A stretch of 12,160 bases of DNA from DUZB01 sp964407525 (GTDB taxonomy: Bacteria > Desulfobacterota > DSM-4660 > Desulfatiglandales > Desulfatiglandaceae): contig CAYOWC010000137.1 of the NCBI GenBank assembly GCA_964407525.1, positions 1 through 12,160 on the forward strand, in the 5' to 3' direction. Both the position numbers and the translations under genes were made by a program. Positions 1 through 6,837 of this stretch are shown here, in pieces (the stretch's first letter is position 1; the number at the start of each line of letters is the position of its first letter). The notes under the pieces are model-generated. The model did no database searches. It was not told where the DNA came from and was given only the letters and a program-made list of their open reading frames with translations.

Positions 1-122
1 ATCTTAGCGTTCTTTGCGTCTTGAGCGTAGCCCCGCTAGCGGGACAAGCCCCGGCTACGGGACAAGCGGGCGGTAAATAATTGTGCGCAAGTTTCTTTCC
101 CGGTCAGAGGCGGCGCTCATAT
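1..122. repeat. Left arm of a long imperfect inverted repeat flanking the lipoprotein gene
   Basis: This arm matches the reverse complement of 686-811 in the same nested order. An outer block (about 1-80, including TTTGCGTCTTGAGCGTAGC at 13-31) pairs with about 751-811. An inner block at 96-122 pairs with 686-712 at 25 of 27 positions. The left arm holds an extra 18-base unit: 32-49 and 50-67 are near-identical tandem copies of a CCCG...CGGGACAAGC unit, whereas the right arm has one copy. The outer end may continue beyond the window. No transposase is visible, so the repeat family and any mobility are unknown. Confidence 0.8.
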
Positions 123-154
123 GTTATTAGATTTTAAATCGACGAGGCCTAACC

Positions 155-640
155 ATGATTGTAAAAAAATATTCTCGAATAATGCTTCTTTCGCTATTTT
201 TTGCATTGCTTTTCATTCACGGATGCACTTTTCTTGGCAACTACGCGAAAGTCAGGATTGCCACCGGCCAATATGCCACTACCGTGACTGATCTTGCAGC
301 TAACTGGAGGGACTACAACGTCTCCTATGCAGGCCTGTCCATCAAGAATCCTTCGGCCCTTCTGTTTGATACCAAAATAGACGGGCGATCGATCACCTAT
401 GATAAATGGACACCCGTTACAGACGAAACCGTACTCAATACTATTATGAAATGGCTTGGCGCAGACCCTAATTTCCGCCCGTATCTCTGGAAAATCCTTG
501 CAGACAACGATCAGCTTTTCGGATATGTTTACACATCGGCCGTAGAACAGGTGGTTATGAAAAAAATCGATGACAAAACCCTGTTTGCAGAAGATATCCC
601 ACTTCCACCCATCGATTACGGGTTTGGCGGCAGGTTTTGA
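155..640 (+). CDS. Small predicted lipoprotein of unknown function
   Basis: A 161-residue protein with a signal peptide: basic N-terminus (KK at 4-5), hydrophobic stretch about residues 9-21, and a lipobox-like Ile-His-Gly-Cys ending at Cys24. It is therefore probably exported and lipidated. Residue 25 after the Cys is Thr, not Asp, which under the enterobacterial sorting rule would favour the outer membrane. The ATG at 155 is preceded by GAGG at 144-147, a good Shine-Dalgarno position. The mature part, about 137 residues, is aromatic-rich (WRDY, YDKW, RPYLW, FGYVY) with no further membrane segment; I do not recognise the family. It stands alone between two inverted-repeat arms and is separated by 600 bases from der. 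The lipoprotein call is fairly secure; function is not assigned. Confidence 0.8.
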   Translation: MIVKKYSRIMLLSLFFALLFIHGCTFLGNYAKVRIATGQYATTVTDLAANWRDYNVSYAGLSIKNPSALLFDTKIDGRSITYDKWTPVTDETVLNTIMKWLGADPNFRPYLWKILADNDQLFGYVYTSAVEQVVMKKIDDKTLFAEDIPLPPIDYGFGGRF

Positions 641-685
641 TGATTTTCACGGCATCCTTCATCCACAAATTTACGCTTTCTTCAG

Positions 686-811
686 ATATGAGCGTAGCCT
701 CTGACCGGGAAAAATGGTCAGTCTGATCGAGAAAGAGACTTTTTACGCTATTACTTACCGCCCGCTTGTCCCGCTGGCGGGCTACGCTCAAGACGCAAAG
801 AATGCGAAGAC
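686..811. repeat. Right arm of the inverted repeat flanking the lipoprotein gene
   Basis: Reverse-complement counterpart of 1-122. The inner block 686-712 matches 96-122 with two mismatches (TA against CC). The outer block from about 751 (TTACTTACCGCCCGCTTG) to about 811 matches the far end of the left arm. Between the blocks the right arm carries about 20 extra bases around 713-731. The arm starts 45 bases after the lipoprotein stop codon, so the arms bracket the gene closely on both sides. Confidence 0.8.
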
Positions 812-823
812 TTTGTTTTTTAC

Positions 824-960
824 CGAATCGGAACGGACGATTCGATAAAGAAATCGGCCCTTCGGGCATTTCGGAGAATGTTTATGTTATCGGAACCATT
901 GTGAGGGATCTCATGAAAAAATGGACTGTTTTTTCGAATCGTCCGTTCCGATTCGAAAAA
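824..960. repeat. Inverted pair of REP-like hairpin units
   Basis: The 22 bases at 824-845 recur as a perfect reverse complement at 934-955. Each copy is itself a hairpin: CGAATCG and CGATTCG form a 7-base stem around a 7-base loop (loops at 831-837 and 942-948). In the second copy the stem extends to 12 base pairs because T930-934 pairs with A956-960. Two opposed hairpin units separated by 88 bases resemble a BIME (paired REP) arrangement. T-before, A-after polarity argues against a Rho-independent terminator. No gene lies between the units. Confidence 0.7.
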
Positions 961-1069
961 GGCTTTGCGGCCTTCGCGACTTTGCGGTTCAATTTACCTG
1001 AAGTTTCACACGAGGTGCATGATCCAGTTGAAAATGGAACATCGAAAATGAAAATCGGGTGCCGAAACT

Positions 1070-1135
1070 GGAAATTCGAAATTGGATAACCATCCGAACT
1101 ATTCTGTTTTTTCTAATTTCCAATTTCAAGTTTCC
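1070..1135. repeat. Imperfect GAAATT-rich inverted repeat
   Basis: The 17 bases at 1070-1086 (GGAAATTCGAAATTGGA) match the reverse complement of 1119-1135 at 15 of 17 positions, with a 32-base spacer. The arms also contain internal GAAATT direct repeats, so slippage-type expansion is possible. It lies 107 bases upstream of the der start. No function is assigned. Confidence 0.5.
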
Positions 1136-1204
1136 CCGGTGAAAGCGGGATCTTCGACAAATTTCTCTGCCAAACAGCCAGAAAATAAACGATTAACCCA
1201 TGTA

Positions 1205-1224
1205 CGAAAGACGTCGCTCTTTCG
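1205..1224 (+). promoter_or_regulatory. Hairpin abutting the der ribosome-binding site
   Basis: CGAAAGA at 1205-1211 and TCTTTCG at 1218-1224 form a perfect 7-base-pair stem with a 6-base loop. The last stem base, G1224, is also the first base of the Shine-Dalgarno sequence GAGGAGA (1224-1230), which lies 12 bases before the ATG at 1243. If transcribed, the hairpin could influence ribosome access or protect the mRNA 5' end. No matching regulator or ligand-binding structure is visible, so the role is inference. Confidence 0.4.
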
Positions 1225-1242
1225 AGGAGAACCATCTACGCC

Positions 1243-2589
1243 ATGCCACCTATAATTGCCATTGCCGGAAGACCGAACGTAGGGAAATCGACCCTGTTCA
1301 ACCGTCTTTCCAGATCAAAATCTGCCTTGGTCGATGACCGCCCCGGGATAACCAGAGACCGTATACAAGCGCCTATCTCCTACAACGGGAAGCCGATTAT
1401 CCTTCTCGATACGGGTGGATTCGAAGACATCGGCCAGGACCCACTGCTCAAAGAGGTAAGAGCGCAGGTAAGGAAAGCCGTGGAAGACGCTGACAGGGTC
1501 ATCTTCGTGGTGGACGGCAGGCAGGGCTTGCTTCCCGGCGATGAGGAGATGGCTCTTTATCTCCGAAAAAACCAGAAGAAAGTCTTTCTTGCGGTAAACA
1601 AGGTGGACAGCCCCGAACATGACCATCTGATCCTTGAATTTCACGGATTAGGCATGGGGACTCCTTTTCCGATTTCCTCGGCACACGGATACGGAATTGC
1701 TCCATTCATGGAGGCCGTCATAAAAGACCTGCCCATAACAACCCATGACCATGAAGACCCTGACCAGGTCAGAATAGTCGTGCTGGGCAGGCCCAACGCC
1801 GGGAAATCTTCTCTCATCAACAGGATACTGAAACAGGACCGCCTGGTTGTCAGCGATATTGCCGGAACCACACGCGATACGGTGGATTCCGTTTTTCACC
1901 ATGGGCGAAAAGAGTATGTGTTGATTGATACGGCAGGGCTGCGCAGAAAGGCAAAGGTGAAAGAGAAGATCGACACCTTTTCCATGATTAAGGCTGTCAA
2001 GAGCCTGGATCGCTGCCACGTGGCTGTGGTCCTCATCGACGCATGGGAAGGCGTATCGGAACAGGATGCCAGAATTTGCGGTTACGCCCTTGAAAAAGGC
2101 CGGGGACTTGTCTTGGCCATCAACAAATGGGATCTGCTCAAGGGGGAAGAAAGAAAGAGGCGCGATCTGGAAAACGACATAGACAGGCAGCTGCACTTCA
2201 TTTCTTACGCGCCACGGGTGAACCTTTCAGCCCTTACGGGCGAAAGGGTCATTAAACTCTTCACGAAAATAGACATGGTGTTCAAAGAATTTTCCACCAG
2301 GGTCACAACAGGGCCTTTAAACAGAGCCCTCCAGGAAACTACCCAGCGTCATCCGCCTCCACGCATTGGTGGAAGAGGAAGGCTCAAGTTCCTCTACGCA
2401 ACCCAGACCCGTACCAGACCGCCCACATTTACTATCTTTGTCAATAGACCGGACAAAGTACATTTTTCCTATGAGCGTTTGCTGATCAACCAGTTTCGGA
2501 GCACATTCCAACTTTCCCATGTTCCCATAAAACTGGAGTTCAAGGAAAGAAAGAGTAAAAACAAAGGCAAGGGAGGTCCAAATTCATGA
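1243..2589 (+). CDS. der: Ribosome biogenesis GTPase Der (EngA)
   Basis: Der is an essential tandem GTPase that acts in the cytoplasm on maturation of the 50S ribosomal subunit. This 448-residue protein has the full-length family layout. First G domain: P-loop GRPNVGKS (residues 9-16), switch Thr37, DTGG (56-59), NKVD (119-122), SSAHG (145-149). An acidic linker lies around 167-175. Second G domain: GRPNAGKS (182-189), DTAG (229-232), NKWD (294-297), SALTG (329-333). A C-terminal KH-like domain follows from about 355, ending in a basic tail (KERKSKNKGKG). The start at 1243 fits the N-terminus seen in the family and has GAGGAG upstream. The stop overlaps the next gene by 4 bases, so the two are probably translationally coupled. 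All nucleotide-binding motifs are intact. Confidence 0.97.
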   Translation: MPPIIAIAGRPNVGKSTLFNRLSRSKSALVDDRPGITRDRIQAPISYNGKPIILLDTGGFEDIGQDPLLKEVRAQVRKAVEDADRVIFVVDGRQGLLPGDEEMALYLRKNQKKVFLAVNKVDSPEHDHLILEFHGLGMGTPFPISSAHGYGIAPFMEAVIKDLPITTHDHEDPDQVRIVVLGRPNAGKSSLINRILKQDRLVVSDIAGTTRDTVDSVFHHGRKEYVLIDTAGLRRKAKVKEKIDTFSMIKAVKSLDRCHVAVVLIDAWEGVSEQDARICGYALEKGRGLVLAINKWDLLKGEERKRRDLENDIDRQLHFISYAPRVNLSALTGERVIKLFTKIDMVFKEFSTRVTTGPLNRALQETTQRHPPPRIGGRGRLKFLYATQTRTRPPTFTIFVNRPDKVHFSYERLLINQFRSTFQLSHVPIKLEFKERKSKNKGKGGPNS

Positions 2590-2954
2590 ACATTCTCATT
2601 ACGATCGGCCATCTGCAACTCACCGCAGAATTGAACCAAACCCCGACGGCAAAGAAGATTGGGACCGCCCTTCCCTTCCAGACTACCTTTGACACATGGG
2701 GCGACGAAATCTATTTCGGCATCCCCGTGGAAGCGGAATTGGAAGAAACCGCTATGGAGGAAGTGCAGATGGGGGATCTCGGCTATTGGCCTCCAGGCAA
2801 GGCATTCTGCATATTCTTTGGACCGACCCCCATGAGTACGGATGGCAGGATTGTCCCTGCGAGCGCCGTCAACATCGTTGGTAAAGTCCTCGGAGAAGCC
2901 GAAACGTTCAAAGAAGTGATGCATGAATCCCAAGTTATAGTAACCGCAGAATAA
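2586..2954 (+). CDS. Cyclophilin-like fold protein (TM1367/PF04126-type)
   Basis: A 122-residue cytoplasmic protein with no signal peptide. The central GDLGYWPPGKAFCIFFGPTP segment (residues about 61-80), together with the early ITIG...AELN strand and the TADA-like PTAKKI stretch, resembles the small cyclophilin-like family typified by Thermotoga TM1367. That family has the cyclophilin beta-barrel, but prolyl isomerase activity is not established for it, so no reaction is assigned. Its ATG overlaps the der stop (ATGA at 2586-2589), and a GGGAGG ribosome-binding site at 2571-2576 lies inside the end of der. The crotonase gene begins 17 bases after its stop, so the three probably share a transcript. 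Family assignment is from memory of motifs and moderately sure. Confidence 0.75.
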   Translation: MNILITIGHLQLTAELNQTPTAKKIGTALPFQTTFDTWGDEIYFGIPVEAELEETAMEEVQMGDLGYWPPGKAFCIFFGPTPMSTDGRIVPASAVNIVGKVLGEAETFKEVMHESQVIVTAE

Positions 2955-2970
2955 GTGCATCGAGAAACCC

Positions 2971-3756
2971 ATGGAATATTCCAACATTCTCTACAAAAAA
3001 TCGGTGCCCATAGCCATCCTGTCCCTCAACAGACCCGAAATAAAAAATGCCTTCACCCTGAAAATGGCTGAAGATATCTATCAGGCTCTCAAAGACGCCT
3101 CCAGCGATCCGGCCATAAAAGTCATCATTATCAGGGGAGAAGGAAATGTCTTTTCCGCAGGCGGAGACATAAAAGAGATGTCTCGCGGGAAGCTGACCTC
3201 CTGGGATATGAAGGACTACCTGTGGAACCATGTCCAGAAAATCCCTCTGCTCCTGGAAGAAATAGACAAGCCGGTCATCGCCTCTATTGATGGGCCGGCA
3301 TTCGGCGGAGGGTTCGGACTGGCCTTAGCCTGTGACCTTCGTATCGCTTCAGAAAGAGCCACTTTTTGCGCCACATACGTGCGGATAGGCCTGGCGTCTG
3401 GAGACGGAAGCGCCATTTATCTACCCAGACTGGTGGGATTTAGCAGAGCCATGGACATCATCTTTACAGGAAGGGTAATCGAAATGGAGGAGGCCCACGG
3501 GTTAGGGCTTGTGAACAGGGTCGTCTCTGCGGAAACCCTGGAAACGGAAAGTCTTGCTTACGCAGGTGAAATTGCCAGGTGGCCCGAAGCCTCCCTGAAA
3601 GCAAGCAAAAGAGCACTCTACGATGGTCTTACATCCGACCTGAAAGGGCACCTGGATTACATGTCTTCCCAGTTGGCCCTCCTGTCCGAAACCAGGGAGC
3701 ACAAGAAGGCAATCAAGGCGCTAATCCACAAAAACAAATTCCCAAAAGATCAATAG
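2971..3756 (+). CDS. Enoyl-CoA hydratase/isomerase (crotonase) family protein with non-canonical active site
   Basis: A 261-residue cytoplasmic protein of standard crotonase length that should bind an acyl-CoA thioester. Oxyanion-hole motifs are present: SAGGDI (62-67) and GPAFGGGFGLALACD (108-122). The VRIGL...LPRLVG helix region (137-156) and the typical TGR...A..LGLVNRVV segment (166-185) follow. The two hydratase glutamates of rat crotonase (Glu144, Glu164) align with Gly116 and Tyr136 here, so ordinary hydration is unlikely. The RIGL/LPRLVG region resembles PaaG-type isomerases, but the PaaG catalytic Asp aligns with Gly144, and Asp145 sits one residue later. An isomerase, hydrolase or dehalogenase-like reaction is possible; the substrate is unknown. 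The ribosome-binding site is weak (CGAGAAA before 2971). No other beta-oxidation gene lies nearby, so its pairing with der looks incidental. Confidence 0.85.
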   Translation: MEYSNILYKKSVPIAILSLNRPEIKNAFTLKMAEDIYQALKDASSDPAIKVIIIRGEGNVFSAGGDIKEMSRGKLTSWDMKDYLWNHVQKIPLLLEEIDKPVIASIDGPAFGGGFGLALACDLRIASERATFCATYVRIGLASGDGSAIYLPRLVGFSRAMDIIFTGRVIEMEEAHGLGLVNRVVSAETLETESLAYAGEIARWPEASLKASKRALYDGLTSDLKGHLDYMSSQLALLSETREHKKAIKALIHKNKFPKDQ

Positions 3757-3770
3757 TGGTTCAAGTTTTT

Positions 3771-3789
3771 ACTCACGCAAAGCCGCAAA
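3771..3789. repeat. GCAAAG-type interspersed repeat fragment
   Basis: CACGCAAAGCCGCAAA in the short convergent intergenic space resembles the CGCAAAG / CTTTGCG words at 12-20, 791-800 and 961-985. These look like scattered remnants of one intergenic repeat family. It is too short to define an element. Confidence 0.35.
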
Positions 3790-3796
3790 CATAGAG

Positions 3797-3825
3797 ACCT
3801 ACAAACGATACACCGTAGGTTTTTC
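3797..3825 (+). terminator. Possible Rho-independent terminator for the der-crotonase operon
   Basis: ACCTAC at 3797-3802 pairs with GTAGGT at 3815-3820 around a 12-base loop, followed by TTTTCC. The stem is only 6 pairs, so termination strength is doubtful. It lies 40 bases after the crotonase stop and overlaps the last codons and stop of the converging ATP-grasp gene (stop at 3799-3801). In the minus direction there is no following T-run. Confidence 0.4.
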
Positions 3826-5170
3826 CTTCATATCAATATCAATGCCGATAGAGTCCCCTGTCTTGAATCCCAGTTTTCGGAATTCCGGGACCACTTCCTC
3901 GTCCCTGTCCTTATACCAGAATACCGACCAGACCGGGTTTCGCACCGTGGCAATACCATAAGCATCATGGCTGCCCAGGTTGATCCGAATCTCATCCCTG
4001 GCAATCAGGGTGTCCGCCTCTGAAAGAAAATAATCCCGTTTATACNNNNNNNNNNNNNNNNNNNNNNNNNNNNNNNNNNNNNNNNNNNNNNNNNNNNNNN
4101 NNNNNNNNNNNNNNNNNNNNNNNNNNNNNNNNNNNNNNNNNNNNNGTGTCCGCCTCTGAAAGAAAATAATCCCGTTTATACAGATTATTGTAAAGGGCCT
4201 TGGAGAGTAATTCCTGCATTTCTGGGGTTTCATCTAAATAATGGTTGGCAATCTGATATAGATCCCCCGGTGCGTCAATAGCCAGCCCAATGATGGCGAA
4301 TTTTTCGTGTCTCAGGGCAAAGTCCTCAAATTCGGATTCGTATGCCTTAATCATCTTGCATACTTCATCGATTCCGAAACCGGATAGATTTTTTCCCATA
4401 ACGAAATTTTCACATTCATCAATGATGTGCATATAGAAAGCCGAGCTGTCCATCACAAAGACCGGGCGTTCACGATAGTTCCTCCTTTTTCTGATCCTTC
4501 TTATCCCGTCTAATCTGACCGATCTCTCACTCTGTTCCTGATGCAGAGTTTCCACATGCGAGATATCTTTTGCCTGAACCACATGGGTTTTCCCGTCTCC
4601 TGAGATAATGTATTCGATCTCGCAATGGAAACCAAGATATTGCTGAATATCTTCGGATATACCCAGAAGCCCCGTGTCGTGGGGCGTCTTTGTGATATAG
4701 GGAAGACTTTCTACTTTGTGTGACCTGGTCCGGCAGTAACCAAATTCCCAACTGTTCCCTAACATTTTCGCCATGACAGCAGTGCCGTTAATGAAGGGCA
4801 TGACAATAACTCCCATATCATCCATATCCAATTCGGGGGCGTGGCTAAATTTCTGCTGCCGCAATATGGAAAGCCTGTTTACGGTTTTTCCCAGCTTGAT
4901 AATTCGATTCCGCGCATATTGAATGCCCGTAACGTCGGCATAGGTTTCAAGGGAATCAAAGGTCCCCGGCTTAAAGGCTTCTTCCAACGGATGGGCGCTC
5001 CGGGCAATCACCTTAAAACTTTCCTGATGGCGGCTGAGGAATTTCTTGAGTTTTCCGAAATTTTGATTTTTGAAGTCCTCTGCAGGCACATAGATGAAAT
5101 CAGGCACGTTGAATTTGCCCTTTTTCAATTTTTCAAGGTACAACGCCTTTTCAGGCACGATAGGTATCAT
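3799..5170 (-). CDS. PEP/pyruvate-binding (PPDK_N-like) ATP-grasp domain protein, interrupted by an assembly gap
   Basis: The N-terminal 341 residues are read from 5170 to 4146 and the C-terminal 82 from 4045 to 3799. They overlap in 36 identical bases, so the intact product is inferred to be 411 residues. VIARSAHPLEEAF (54-66) resembles the RSS...ED motif of pyruvate phosphate dikinase N-terminal domains. VIVMPFINGTAVMAKM (121-136) and CEIEYIISGDGKTHVVQAKDI (183-203) resemble the later ATP-grasp strands, with Glu186 and Gln199 as candidate metal or ATP ligands. No swivelling phospho-His domain or PEP-binding barrel is present, so it is not a PPDK or PEP synthase. It may be an ATP-dependent ligase or phosphotransferase of unknown substrate. 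ATG at 5170 has AGGAG about ten bases upstream. An intergenic repeat separates it from trkH, so it may be transcribed independently. Confidence 0.75.
4010..4181. repeat. 36-base direct duplication flanking the N gap
   Basis: Bases 4010-4045 and 4146-4181 are identical over 36 positions, ending exactly at each side of the N run on the left and starting exactly at it on the right. Both copies encode the same peptide YKRDYFLSEAD in the minus-strand gene. This is the signature of two contig ends that overlap but were not merged, rather than a biological repeat. Confidence 0.85.
4046..4145. other. Assembly gap (100 Ns), probably artefactual
   Basis: A run of exactly 100 Ns, a conventional placeholder length. 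Removing it with one 36-base copy (136 bases in all) leaves 1236 bases, or 412 codons, in one open frame for the minus-strand gene. The true sequence is therefore probably continuous here. A real tandem insertion cannot be excluded from the sequence alone. Confidence 0.9.
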
Positions 5171-5199
5171 CGGTTTTTTCTCCTGTGATAGGTAGCACC

Positions 5200-5365
5200 T
5201 AAAAGCTGCAATTAGCTTTTACATAGCCGTTAGCTTAAAGATCTCAAGCATTTGAATAATTTTTTCCCATGTTGGGATTCTCACTTTTTGATGCTAACCT
5301 ATTGCGCCGTAAGTCACTGATTTTCAGCGGCTATGTAAACGCTAACCGCTAATTGCATCTTTTAA
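5200..5365. repeat. Inverted repeat in the trkH / ATP-grasp intergenic region
   Basis: The left arm (5200-5230, TAAAAGCTGCAATTAGC then TTTTACATAGCCG) pairs with the right arm (5328-5365). The right arm carries about 6 extra bases in the middle (a GCTAACC insert). The spacer is about 100 bases and includes a T-rich run near 5259-5267. The arms contain GTTAGC / GCTAAC words like those at 8723-8746. The 218-base region 5171-5388 holds no gene; any promoter for the ATP-grasp gene must lie in it, but I see only weak candidates. Confidence 0.65.
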
Positions 5366-5388
5366 GTGTCACTATCTGGATCGGCGGA

Positions 5389-6837
5389 CTACTTCCGCCA
5401 ATATTCAGGCGCCAAAAGAACAATCACGGTATAAATCTCAAGGCGCCCCAGGAGCATACAAGTGATCAATACCCATTTTCCGGCAATGGGAATCTCCAGA
5501 TAATTCCTGATGGGACCAACCGCTCCAAAGCCGGGGCCAATATTGCCGATGGATGCGGCAACAGATGATAAAGAGGAGATGAAGTCAAGCCCGAGACCTG
5601 CCATAACCAGGGAAGCCACAACAAAAAGACCCATGTACAGAAAAAAGAATCCCCATATGCTACCCAGGACATCCGTGGAAACGGGTTGCCCGCCCAACTT
5701 AACCGTGGTCACCGCATGGGGATGAATAATACGGAAGACCTGCTGATATCCTTGTTTCACCATCAGTATGATCCGCACAATTTTTATCCCACCCCCCGTG
5801 GAACCCGCCATGGCGCCTAAAAACATGCAGACAAAAAGAATCATCTGGGAAAAGTAGGGCCATTTTTCATAATCCGCAGAGACAAAGCCTGTTGTAGTGA
5901 TGATGGAACTTATCTGAAAGGCGGCAAATCGGAAGGCGTCGAAAATAGACTGATATACTTCGCCATAAATATCCAGGGTGACCAGGACAATGAACACCCC
6001 CACGATAACCAGGAACACTCTACACTCCGAGTCTTTGCCAAATATTTTCAGGTCTCCTTTGAGCAGTCTGTAGTGCAGGGAAAAATTGATGCCGGCCAAA
6101 AGCATGAAAACCACGATGACAAAATCAAAATATGCGCTGTTAAATTGGGTAATACTCGCATTTTTTGTTGAAAAGCCGCCTGTGGGCAAAGTGCAGAAAG
6201 CGTGGCAAAAAGAATCAAACAGGCTCATGCCGCCCCCCCAAAGCAGCGCCACCTCCAGAAGCGTCATGAAAAGATAGATTTTCCAAAGGGTCCTGGCGGT
6301 TTCAGAGATTCGGGGTTTAAGTTTATCAACAACAGGGCTGGGAATTTCAGCCTTATACAACTGCATTCCGCCGATACCGAGGAATGGAAGGATGGCGATC
6401 GAGAGGACAATAATGCCCATCCCGCCCAGCCACTGGGTCAGACTTCTCCAGAGAAGAATTCCCTCTGGAAGGGACTCGATATCTGTTATAACGCTGGCGC
6501 CCGTGGTGGTAAATCCGGAAATGGATTCAAAACAGGCGTCGGTAAAGTCAGGGGTGACGCCTGAAAGAAAATAGGGCAGAGCCCCGACGACTCCCGCCAT
6601 CATCCATCCGAGCGTAACAATGGCAAGGCCATCCCGATGGCTGAGTTGTTTTCCCTTTTGATTTTTTGTGAAAATAAAGGGAATGATTCCCAGAAGGCAT
6701 GTGATCGCCATTGCCAGAAGTAAAGACTGGGTACAATGATCTCCATACAGGAAAGATGTGGCCAATGGGGCCGACATGGAAAGCCCCAGGAAGAGGATCA
6801 AAATCCCCGTGAAACGAAAGATAATTTGGGAGTTCAT
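5389..6837 (-). CDS. trkH: Trk/Ktr potassium uptake channel subunit TrkH
   Basis: The 482-residue integral inner-membrane subunit through which K+ enters. The four pseudo-repeated membrane-pore-membrane units of the SKT family are visible through their filter loops: FTTTGAS (109-115), LPTGGFS (217-223), TTTGF (314-318) and SIGNIGPGFG (429-438). STGGGIKIVRI (346-356) and the terminal MLLGRLEIYTVIVLL (461-475) are also typical of TrkH. Length matches E. coli TrkH. Its ATG overlaps the trkA stop by 4 bases (ATGA), so channel and gating subunits are probably translationally coupled. The stop codon lies in the loop of a small hairpin (5383-5388 with 5394-5399), without a T-run. All filter glycines appear present, so a functional transporter is expected. 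Confidence 0.95.
   Translation of the reverse strand: MNSQIIFRFTGILILFLGLSMSAPLATSFLYGDHCTQSLLLAMAITCLLGIIPFIFTKNQKGKQLSHRDGLAIVTLGWMMAGVVGALPYFLSGVTPDFTDACFESISGFTTTGASVITDIESLPEGILLWRSLTQWLGGMGIIVLSIAILPFLGIGGMQLYKAEIPSPVVDKLKPRISETARTLWKIYLFMTLLEVALLWGGGMSLFDSFCHAFCTLPTGGFSTKNASITQFNSAYFDFVIVVFMLLAGINFSLHYRLLKGDLKIFGKDSECRVFLVIVGVFIVLVTLDIYGEVYQSIFDAFRFAAFQISSIITTTGFVSADYEKWPYFSQMILFVCMFLGAMAGSTGGGIKIVRIILMVKQGYQQVFRIIHPHAVTTVKLGGQPVSTDVLGSIWGFFFLYMGLFVVASLVMAGLGLDFISSLSSVAASIGNIGPGFGAVGPIRNYLEIPIAGKWVLITCMLLGRLEIYTVIVLLAPEYWRK

Larger units (their letters stand above)
641..1242. other. Gene-free repeat-rich intergenic region between the lipoprotein gene and der
   Basis: About 600 bases without a credible gene. 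In order it holds the right inverted-repeat arm (686-811), two REP-like hairpins in opposite orientation (824-845 and 934-955), GCAAAG/CTTTGCG-type repeat fragments around 960-990, a GAAATT-rich inverted repeat (1070-1135), and a hairpin touching the der ribosome-binding site (1205-1224). A frame open from 766 to 1089 runs straight through these repeats and lacks protein-like composition. I could not identify a convincing sigma-70 promoter for der by eye, although one is expected in the last 200 bases. Confidence 0.7.

Noticed and set aside
1..811. Insertion sequence or CRISPR array in the repeat-rich left end
   Set aside because: There is no transposase-like frame and no regularly spaced direct repeats with unique spacers; only inverted arms and one short tandem duplication are present.
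930..960. Rho-independent terminator after the lipoprotein gene
   Set aside because: The 12-pair stem is preceded by Ts and followed by As on the plus strand, the wrong polarity, and the same holds on the minus strand.
766..1089. 107-codon plus-strand frame in the der upstream region
   Set aside because: It runs through the inverted-repeat arm, both REP-like hairpins and the GAAATT repeat; its protein shows no family features and there is no convincing ribosome-binding site.
1648..2196. 182-codon minus-strand frame opposite der
   Set aside because: It lies wholly antisense to the highly conserved Der G domains and is explained by codon bias on the other strand.
2469..2987. 172-codon minus-strand frame
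   Set aside because: Antisense to the end of der and the cyclophilin-like gene, both clearly real; no ribosome-binding site or recognisable domain.
3799..4233. Two separate truncated genes either side of the N run
   Set aside because: The shared 36-base flanks and restored frame show one gene split by an assembly gap.
5383..5399. Terminator at the trkH stop codon
   Set aside because: A 6-pair GC stem exists around the stop, but no T-run follows on the minus strand, so classical termination is not supported.
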